A model generated the notes under the pieces. It saw only the letters and a program-made list of their open reading frames with translations, made no database searches and was not told where the DNA came from. A stretch of 11,604 nucleotides of DNA from Anaerolineae bacterium (GTDB taxonomy: Bacteria > Chloroflexota > Anaerolineae > B4-G1 > DUEL01): NCBI GenBank assembly GCA_029932895.1, contig JAOZPF010000048.1, positions 1-11,604 on the forward strand, read 5' to 3'. Numbering within the stretch: position 1 is the first letter of the stretch; the number at the start of each line of letters is the position of its first letter. Below, in pieces: positions 6,683 to 11,604 of this stretch. Both the position numbers and the translations under genes were made by a program.

Positions 6683-7330
6683 TTAGCGGTTCTCCAGCCG
6701 GAAACCGTGGCCGCGGATGGTCACAATGTATTGGTGGTCGGGGTCGAGTCCGCTCAGCCGCTCCCGCAGCCGCCGTATGAGAGCGTCAATGGCTTGTTCG
6801 GAGACGCCCTCGGCTGCCTCCTCCGGCCACACTGTCTCCACAATCTCATCCCGTGATACGACCCGTCCCTCCGCGTCGAGCAGCAGGGTGAGCAGGCGGT
6901 ACTGGGCTGGTGAAAGAGGAGGGAGGAGTTCCTGGCCGCCCACAAAGACCTGGTGGCCGGCTCGGTCCACCCGCAGCCCCCGCGTGGGCCCCTCCACCGC
7001 CAGCGGCAGCGTCGCGTCGGCGCCGACAAAGCCCAGCTTTACGCACAGGGCGATCTGGATCTCGTCCCCGTCCCGCAGCAGCCAGGGGCGGTCGCGGACT
7101 TGCTCCCCGTTCACATAGGTCTTGTTCTTGCTGCCCAGGTCGTACAGCTCGTAGACTCCATCCGCTGTCCGTTCGATGCGGGCATGGTGGCGGGAGACCT
7201 GTCGCTCGGGCAGAGTGATGTCGCAGTCGGTGCCCCGGCCGATCAGCGTCTCATCTCCCTTGATGAGCCAGCGCTGTCCGGCTAGCTCTCCTTCATAGAC
7301 AACCAGCATCGGGAATTCGGACTCGGTCAT
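6683..7330 (-). CDS. FHA domain-winged helix transcriptional regulator
   Basis: This is a 215-residue predicted phosphothreonine-responsive DNA-binding protein. Residues about 8-102 form an FHA domain with the key binding residues in place: Arg32 (IGRGTDCDI), Ser46 and His49 (QVSRHHARI), and Asn69 and Asn74 (DLGSKNKTYVNG). Residues about 138-213 form an OmpR/PhoB-type winged helix: LSPAQYRLLTLLL, the recognition helix region SEQAIDALIRRLRERL, and the wing YIVTIRGHGFRL. The receiver domain normally joined to this DNA-binding domain is replaced by FHA. ATG 7330 has a strong AAGGAGGT ribosome site only 3 bases away. The gene is divergent from a Ser/Thr kinase, with 79 bases between start codons. 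This resembles the EmbR/PknH logic of mycobacteria, although EmbR has the domains in the opposite order plus a BTAD domain. The kinase link is inferred from position. Confidence 0.93.
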   Translation of the reverse strand: MTESEFPMLVVYEGELAGQRWLIKGDETLIGRGTDCDITLPERQVSRHHARIERTADGVYELYDLGSKNKTYVNGEQVRDRPWLLRDGDEIQIALCVKLGFVGADATLPLAVEGPTRGLRVDRAGHQVFVGGQELLPPLSPAQYRLLTLLLDAEGRVVSRDEIVETVWPEEAAEGVSEQAIDALIRRLRERLSGLDPDHQYIVTIRGHGFRLENR

Positions 7331-7358
7331 TATACCTCCTTGCGTCGCCGCCTCTGGC

Positions 7359-7386
7359 TTGACAGGTTCTGATACTGTTTTATCAT
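7359..7386 (+). promoter_or_regulatory. Promoter of the Ser/Thr kinase gene
   Basis: There is a perfect -35 TTGACA (7359-7364), a 16-bp spacer and a -10 TATCAT (7381-7386, five of six). The predicted start near 7393 leaves a leader of about 17 nt before GTG 7410. An inverted repeat TGATA-N6-TATCA (7370-7374 and 7381-7385) overlaps the -10, and ACAG-N9-CTGT (7362-7365 and 7375-7378) lies within the spacer. Either could be an operator in this divergent region. Confidence 0.6.
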
Positions 7387-7409
7387 GGCCCTGGGAGGAG
7401 AAGCGGTTC

Positions 7410-8396
7410 GTGAGTCAATTGATCAAGCCCGGTACCGTTTTGCGCCAACGGTACCAAGTCCTTGGCTGCGTCGGACAAGGGGGGATGGGGGCCGTCTATC
7501 GCGCCGCCGACCTGCGCCTGGAGGGGCGCGTCTGTGCCCTCAAGGAGGTCCGACCGGAGCCTGACCTGGGAGCCAGTACCCTGGCCCAGGTCCAGCAGCA
7601 GTTCCACCGTGAGGCGAGCGTCCTGGCCCGTCTCGATCACCCCAATCTTCCCAAGGTGTCCGATTACTTTACCGAAGGAGGGCGCGAGTACCTGGTGATG
7701 GATTTCGTCGCCGGGCAGGACCTGCGCCAGGTTATGGAGGAGGCCAAACGAGCCGGGCGCATGTTGAGCGAGCGCCGGGTCCTGCAGTGGGCCGAGCAGT
7801 TGTGCGACGCGCTCTCCTATCTTCACGGTCAGGACCCCCCTGTCCTTCACCGCGACATCAAGCCGGCCAACATCAAGGAGACGCCTGGCGGATTGATCAA
7901 GTTGGTCGACTTTGGCCTGGTCAAGTTGCTGGCGACCGATGAGACACGGACGGTCACGGTCCTCCAAGGCCGGGGAACGATAGCCTATACGCCCCTGGAG
8001 CAATACGGCGGCGACACTGGTCACACTGACATCCGCTCCGACGTCTATGCCTTGGGCGCTACGCTTTATCATCTCCTCACCGGTCAGCCCCCGGCCGATG
8101 CCAAGCAGCGCTTTCTCCATCCCGATTCACTCATCCCGCCGCGAGAGATCAACTCCCGTATCTCTCCAGCCACCGAGCGGGCCATTATGGCCGCCATCGC
8201 CATGCACCCCGACGATCGGCCGCCCACGGTAGAGACGTTCCGCAGTATGCTTCACGATGTCCTTTTCTCCGACGCCCTGGTGACCATCCTTCCCCCTCGG
8301 GCGGAGTGGCGTCGCTCCATAGCAGAGAACGGTGGCTTGCTAGCGTTGGTGGGAGGGCTGTTGTTGTTGGCCTTGCTCTTTACGCTCCTGCTGTGA
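7410..8396 (+). CDS. Tail-anchored serine/threonine protein kinase (PknB/Hanks type)
   Basis: This is a 328-residue protein kinase whose catalytic domain faces the cytosol. Visible motifs are the Gly-rich loop GQGGMGAVY (22-30), ATP-anchoring Lys45 (CALKEV), helix-C Glu68 (HREASVL), catalytic loop HRDIKPAN with Asp149 and Asn154, and DFG (167-169). The activation loop is rich in threonine (176, 179, 181, 183, 190). It ends in TPLEQY, followed by DIRSDVYALG. All key residues are present, so it should be active. A single hydrophobic helix (about 307-328) ends exactly at the C-terminus, giving a membrane tail with no extracellular sensor domain. The start is GTG 7410 with GGGAGGAG at 7393-7400. 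The in-frame TTG at 7359 is the -35 box. It is divergent from the FHA regulator and convergent with the GH3 gene, with 8 bases between stops. Confidence 0.94.
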   Translation: MSQLIKPGTVLRQRYQVLGCVGQGGMGAVYRAADLRLEGRVCALKEVRPEPDLGASTLAQVQQQFHREASVLARLDHPNLPKVSDYFTEGGREYLVMDFVAGQDLRQVMEEAKRAGRMLSERRVLQWAEQLCDALSYLHGQDPPVLHRDIKPANIKETPGGLIKLVDFGLVKLLATDETRTVTVLQGRGTIAYTPLEQYGGDTGHTDIRSDVYALGATLYHLLTGQPPADAKQRFLHPDSLIPPREINSRISPATERAIMAAIAMHPDDRPPTVETFRSMLHDVLFSDALVTILPPRAEWRRSIAENGGLLALVGGLLLLALLFTLLL

Positions 8397-8404
8397 TAGA
8401 CCAC

Positions 8405-11245
8405 CTAGTCAACTGTTGGTCGTTGCCCGTATACTGCATCGCTCGCCAGAACCAGGAACAGGGAAACGCCCGCGCCCAAGGCCGCCAGCGCCCCCGCTGC
8501 CCACGTGCCGACTTGTTGCTGTAGCCACGTGAAGCCGGGAAGCCCCAGCGCCAGCCCAATATAAGCCACCAGGCCGCCGACCGCACACCACAGCGCCCCG
8601 CGCAGGGCCAGGGAGACGTTTCGCCGCCGCCGCCACATTCCTGTGTATCCCACCAGAGCGATGAACGCTGTGCTCAGTATCCCCTGCATCAGGTCTGACC
8701 CGTCCACCCGCCCGTGGGGAGAGCCGCCGCTCCCGCTGGATGCCTGGGAGGGGGTGGGTGTCACCTCCGGCGTGGGAGCCGGTATGGTGGGGGTGGGCGT
8801 GGCCAAGGAGGGTGTGGGCGTGGGCGTGGGAGTGATCTGGACGATGACAGCTGGCTCTCCCTCAGGGATGCTCATCTCCAGCCGTATGGCCCTGGGCACT
8901 GGCTCGGCCCGCACCGATACCTGCAACTGGCCCACGCGGTCCAGCGTCACGGTCGTCTCGGCCACGCCGTCCCGGGTGTTGCTCTGGACGGTGTGTTCTA
9001 GCCCCTCTTGCGGGTAGGTAAAGATAAACTCGACGGGGGTCCCATCGGGCACAGGATGGCCGTTCTGATCCATGACCGTGCTCGTCCACAGTCGCAGCGT
9101 GTCGCTCTGATGGACCTCGATGGTCTGGGGAGTGGGTTGGGGTCTGTTTTCTCCCTCCCCATTGCCTACGACCTCGTAAAAGACCTCGATAATCTGGTCG
9201 GGGTCGGGTTGCGTTTGGGTGATCAGGTTATAGTTGATGCCACTCACGCTGACCGGTGATGCCCCGACGAACGGGAACTCGTCAAATAGCGCGCGGGCCG
9301 CGGCTTCCACAAATGGTTCGGTATGGCTGTAGAGACCAAAGTAGGCAGAGAGCTTGGAGATCTCGGTGGTATCAAGGTAGTATGGCGCGCCGAAGGCGAA
9401 CACGGCCACGTCCTTGTCGCGCATCGGAACTGTCTGCTCGGCCAAGAAGCGGCTCACTACGCTGGGCGGGCCGGTCGACTCGTTAGCGTCCAGCATGGCA
9501 AAGAGTATCCAGTTCGCCCGCTGTATCGCCGTCTCCACCGGGTTGGGCGGTGTGGGAGTGGTGGTCCCCTCCTCCGGGGGAGCGGCGGGCGCGTTCAGGT
9601 ATTCCATCAACTCGCTGAAGGTGAAACTTTGCACCAGGTAGGGCTGTACCTGCCCGGTCGCCTGGGGGCCGTAGAGACGGATAAGGGTGTCGGAGAGGAG
9701 GGTGGGAGAGATGACATATGTGGGGCTGCAGGTAGCGCAGGGGCTTGACTGACGGTCGTCAGTAAAGATGACGATGTACTCGCCAGCAGCGGGGGGGGAG
9801 GGACGCAGGTCGGGAGAGGGGGGCGAGAGGAGGGTCACGCCGTCCCGGGCGAGAGTGGCGATCTCTTCCCGCTGTTGGCCCACGGTGTCGGCGACCCGGG
9901 CCTCGTTTACCTGCGCGCCGCTCAGGGTGAAGGCAGAGGGTGAGCCATAGAGCCGTAGTTTCATCCTCAGGATGCGCAGCACCGCTTCGTCCACCCAGGT
10001 CTGGAAGGTGGGGTCGGAGTCGTACCGCTCGCGGAAAAAGGCCACGGTGGCGCGGACGTTGTTGATCTGGGATTCCCAGTCGTCTGTGAGAGCAAAGTGG
10101 GAGAGGATCAGGAGGTCGTTGCCGGCTACGAACGCCTCGCGGGCGATGCGCAACCCCATGAACTCTTGCTCAGTGGGGTCGTAGAAGCGGCTCACGGCGC
10201 GCACGCCCAACTCGTCGGCCACCGTGACGCCGCCGGCATCGCGCCACGGGGCCAACTCGGGCAGATTCATCAACTGCTGCAACGCCTGCGGGTCAAAACT
10301 GATCGGTTTGGTGGATTGGTAGATGTTGCCCTGGAACCCCCGGTAGCGGATGTGCGAGATCAGCAGGCCATCGGCCTGAGCCAGCGGGTCGGACGAATCG
10401 GCCACGGCAAAGAAAGGGGCCAGTTCGATCTGCTTGAGCTGCTCCAATGATTTTTGGACGGTAGAGACCTCTTCAGAGAGGGGCCGGTCGGCAGCACCCA
10501 GGCCGGGAAAGTGGCCTGGCACCACTCCCACCCGTCCTCCACTGCCGGTGTGGACGCCGCGCACATAGGCGGTGCCCATCCGCCCCACCCAGTAGGGGTC
10601 GCCGCCGAAGGAGCGCACGCCCAGGTCGGCTGGGTTGTCCGGACGGGGGGTGTCCAGCACGTCGAGCGATGGCCCCAGCAGGAGGTTGATGCCCATTGCG
10701 CTCAACTCCTGGCCCACGATGGCTCCCACCGCCTCGGCGTGCTCCGGTTTCCACGTGGCTCCGATAGCCATCAGCGAGGGCAATGGTGTTGTGCCGTTGG
10801 TGATCGCTGTATGAGGAGGGCCGTCCCCTTCCTGTTCGACGGCGATGATGAGAGGGATGAAGGGGTCCGACCCGTTCGCCTCCTCGCCAGGAAGGGCCAG
10901 GGACGGGCTCTGGGAACCTTCCCACGATAGCTGTTGGAGGCTGTTGGTCAGCGCGGCTACCTGCGTGGGGGTGTCGCCCTCGTTGACAATGTTGCCGTTC
11001 TGGGGGCGGAGGAGTACGCCACCGATGCGGTCCTCCATGATCAGGCTGTGGATAGCGGCGGCCTCGCTGGTGTCGGTGCCGGGAAAGGTGACGATAAAGA
11101 GTTGGCCTACGCGGGCTGCAGGGGACATGCGCTCCAGCAGCCGAACGGCCGGGTCGTTTTCCGGCTGCTGGGCTTGGGCCTGGGGGCATTGCGCCGCCAG
11201 GAGGAGTGTCACCAGGACTAGGGAGAGCCAGCTCTTTGCACGCAT
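8405..11245 (-). CDS. Exported, membrane-anchored GH3-family (beta-N-acetylhexosaminidase-like) protein
   Basis: This is a 946-residue multidomain envelope protein. Residues 1-25 are a signal peptide with likely cleavage after AQA. Residues about 35-430 are a glycoside hydrolase family 3 barrel resembling NagZ: ARVGQLF, IPLIIAVEQEG, GINLLLGPSLDV, VRSFGGDP and TVADELGV. Asp344 sits at the nucleophile position. The usual KHFPGHG...DSH acid/base loop reads GHFPGLGAADRP (244-255), so the Lys and the catalytic His are missing. Residues about 460-690 are an unrecognised alpha/beta region with a CATC pair (503-506). Residues about 708-790 resemble an invasin/Big_1 Ig-like domain (MDQNGHPVPDGTPVEF). 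A Pro/Thr linker (805-833) and three C-terminal membrane helices (about 853-871, 879-900, 915-938) follow. ATG 11245 is chosen for the signal peptide; there is no ribosome site. It may bind or trim peptidoglycan, or may be non-catalytic. Confidence 0.88.
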   Translation of the reverse strand: MRAKSWLSLVLVTLLLAAQCPQAQAQQPENDPAVRLLERMSPAARVGQLFIVTFPGTDTSEAAAIHSLIMEDRIGGVLLRPQNGNIVNEGDTPTQVAALTNSLQQLSWEGSQSPSLALPGEEANGSDPFIPLIIAVEQEGDGPPHTAITNGTTPLPSLMAIGATWKPEHAEAVGAIVGQELSAMGINLLLGPSLDVLDTPRPDNPADLGVRSFGGDPYWVGRMGTAYVRGVHTGSGGRVGVVPGHFPGLGAADRPLSEEVSTVQKSLEQLKQIELAPFFAVADSSDPLAQADGLLISHIRYRGFQGNIYQSTKPISFDPQALQQLMNLPELAPWRDAGGVTVADELGVRAVSRFYDPTEQEFMGLRIAREAFVAGNDLLILSHFALTDDWESQINNVRATVAFFRERYDSDPTFQTWVDEAVLRILRMKLRLYGSPSAFTLSGAQVNEARVADTVGQQREEIATLARDGVTLLSPPSPDLRPSPPAAGEYIVIFTDDRQSSPCATCSPTYVISPTLLSDTLIRLYGPQATGQVQPYLVQSFTFSELMEYLNAPAAPPEEGTTTPTPPNPVETAIQRANWILFAMLDANESTGPPSVVSRFLAEQTVPMRDKDVAVFAFGAPYYLDTTEISKLSAYFGLYSHTEPFVEAAARALFDEFPFVGASPVSVSGINYNLITQTQPDPDQIIEVFYEVVGNGEGENRPQPTPQTIEVHQSDTLRLWTSTVMDQNGHPVPDGTPVEFIFTYPQEGLEHTVQSNTRDGVAETTVTLDRVGQLQVSVRAEPVPRAIRLEMSIPEGEPAVIVQITPTPTPTPSLATPTPTIPAPTPEVTPTPSQASSGSGGSPHGRVDGSDLMQGILSTAFIALVGYTGMWRRRRNVSLALRGALWCAVGGLVAYIGLALGLPGFTWLQQQVGTWAAGALAALGAGVSLFLVLASDAVYGQRPTVD
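8747..8833 (-). repeat. Pro/Thr-rich low-complexity linker in the GH3-like protein
   Basis: Codons 805-833 of the GH3-like gene encode repeated TP dipeptides. The DNA shows short GTGGGC-type tandem units on the plus strand (for example around 8814-8835). Such linkers are common in Chloroflexota surface proteins. Here it separates the Ig-like domain from the membrane helices and probably spans the cell-wall zone. Confidence 0.7.
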
Positions 11246-11254
11246 CTGGACGTA

Positions 11255-11283
11255 ATTGTAACTGAATTGGCGCGGATGCGCAA
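11255..11283 (-). promoter_or_regulatory. Possible promoter of the GH3-like gene, giving a nearly leaderless mRNA
   Basis: On the minus strand there is TTGCGC (11283-11278, weak -35), a 17-bp spacer and TACAAT (11260-11255, five of six). The predicted start falls near 11248, only about 2-3 nt before ATG 11245. This fits the lack of any Shine-Dalgarno sequence there. The -35 is poor, so confidence is limited. Confidence 0.35.
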
Positions 11284-11293
11284 CATCGCTTGG

Positions 11294-11321
11294 TTGCCTT
11301 TGGTGGGAGGCGTGGTATACT
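11294..11321 (+). promoter_or_regulatory. Promoter of the lipoprotein gene
   Basis: There is TTGCCT (11294-11299, four of six), a 16-bp spacer and TATACT (11316-11321). The -10 is preceded by TGG, which makes an extended -10 (TG-N-TATACT). The predicted start near 11328 leaves a leader of about 125 nt that includes the palindromic element at 11367-11388. Confidence 0.45.
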
Positions 11322-11333
11322 GATGAGTGGATA

Positions 11334-11351
11334 AGCGGATTGAGCGGATTG
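11334..11351 (+). repeat. Tandem 9-bp direct repeat
   Basis: AGCGGATTG occurs twice in perfect tandem (11334-11342 and 11343-11351), just downstream of the predicted lipoprotein transcription start. It could be a regulator site or a trace of slippage. Confidence 0.5.
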
Positions 11352-11366
11352 GGCGAGCAGCCGTAG

Positions 11367-11388
11367 GGGCGCACCTGTGTGTGCGCCC
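11367..11388. repeat. Perfect palindromic hairpin element in the lipoprotein leader (REP-like)
   Basis: GGGCGCAC and GTGCGCCC form a perfect 8-bp stem around the 6-nt loop CTGTGT, with the 5' flank GTAG. A second small inverted repeat, CAGAG/CTCTG (11388-11392 and 11398-11402), follows. The 'GTAGGGGCG...CGCCC' form is reminiscent of dispersed intergenic palindromes in Chloroflexota and cyanobacteria, which is recall only. There is no U tract after it, so it is not an ordinary intrinsic terminator. Confidence 0.45.
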
Positions 11389-11452
11389 AGAGGAGCGCTC
11401 TGAGCCCGAGAGTGCATTTTGTGTGTGTTGATAATTCAAAGTGGAGGCTAAG

Positions 11453-11604
11453 ATGAAGAATGGAGCGAAACTGTTGGTTGTGGCGATACTGGTGGTGGTC
11501 GCCGCATTGGCCTGTTCTCTCGGTCAACCTGGAGGAGGAGCAGAGACCCAGCCGTCAGCGGCGGGGGGCGAGACTGTCACCCAGGAGCCGGCTGGCGGGG
11601 GCGG
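11453..11604 (+). CDS. Predicted lipoprotein (N-terminal part, cut by window edge)
   Basis: ATG 11453 is preceded by GGAGG (11443-11447) at good spacing. Fifty codons are visible before the window ends, with no stop. The protein starts with MKNG, then a hydrophobic core (LLVVAILVVVAA), then a lipobox-like LACS with Cys21 as the probable lipidated residue. A low-complexity Gly/Pro/Glu/Thr spacer typical of the tether of a Chloroflexota surface lipoprotein follows. The functional domain lies outside the window, so no role can be given; a solute-binding or surface protein is possible. The residue at -3 of the lipobox is Ala rather than the preferred Leu, so lipidation is likely but not certain. 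Confidence 0.8.
   Translation, partial: MKNGAKLLVVAILVVVAALACSLGQPGGGAETQPSAAGGETVTQEPAGGG

Noticed and set aside
7329..7334. TATAAT on the minus strand at the FHA gene start as a promoter
   Set aside because: It overlaps the ATG itself and has no -35 at a sensible distance, so it cannot drive this gene.
7359..7409. TTG 7359 as the start of the Ser/Thr kinase
   Set aside because: It is the TTGACA -35 hexamer of the kinase promoter. GTG 7410 has a good ribosome site and fits the usual kinase N-terminus.
8399..8421. GACCA/TGGTC inverted repeat between the kinase and GH3 genes as a bidirectional terminator
   Set aside because: It is only 5 bp with a 13-nt loop and no T runs on either side.
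10473..11417. Minus-strand frame overlapping the GH3-like gene in another phase
   Set aside because: It is low-complexity Pro/Arg/Ser-rich sequence, the usual shadow of a GC-rich gene. The GH3 motifs are in the other frame.
11246..11527. Upstream extension of the GH3-like reading frame
   Set aside because: It crosses a divergent promoter, a palindrome and the lipoprotein start. The signal peptide begins at the codon at 11245.

Overview
The window is GC-rich and gene-dense. It looks like a piece of chromosome from a Chloroflexota bacterium, probably from the Anaerolineae or a related class. That placement is an inference from gene content and style: an RpoC with a long coiled-coil insertion, a CpXC zinc-ribbon protein, an FHA plus winged-helix regulator, a tail-anchored Ser/Thr kinase, and a secreted GH3-like protein with a Pro/Thr 'PTPTP' linker and C-terminal membrane helices. 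No mobile element, CRISPR array, tRNA or rRNA was seen. No gap between genes exceeds about 210 bases.

Layout. (1) 1-1607, minus: N-terminal 535 codons of rpoC, cut by the left edge, with a consensus sigma70-type promoter and a leader of about 100 nt containing inverted repeats. (2) 1791-3509, plus: alkaline-phosphatase-superfamily phosphodiesterase, divergent from rpoC; the two promoters overlap at the -35 hexamers. (3) about 3640-5232, plus: soluble GAF-PAS sensor histidine kinase with no response regulator beside it. (4) 5297-6679, plus: CpXC zinc-ribbon protein whose helical body appears to contain four diverged copies of a module of about 60 residues. (5) 6683-7330, minus: FHA domain joined to an OmpR-type winged helix. 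(6) 7410-8396, plus: Ser/Thr kinase with a single C-terminal membrane helix, divergent from the FHA regulator. (7) 8405-11245, minus: 946-residue exported GH3-family (NagZ-like) protein with a degenerate acid/base loop. (8) 11453 to the right edge, plus: start of a lipoprotein.

Functional themes. Genes 3, 5 and 6 are all signalling proteins. The most suggestive unit is the divergent FHA-winged-helix/kinase pair: a membrane-tethered kinase could create the phospho-threonine that the FHA domain reads, coupling kinase activity directly to transcription. Genes 4/5 and 6/7 are convergent, with only 3 and 8 bases between stop codons. Several promoters show that the longest possible reading frame is not the real gene: for the kinase and the histidine kinase, the upstream start codons lie inside the -35 or -10 elements.
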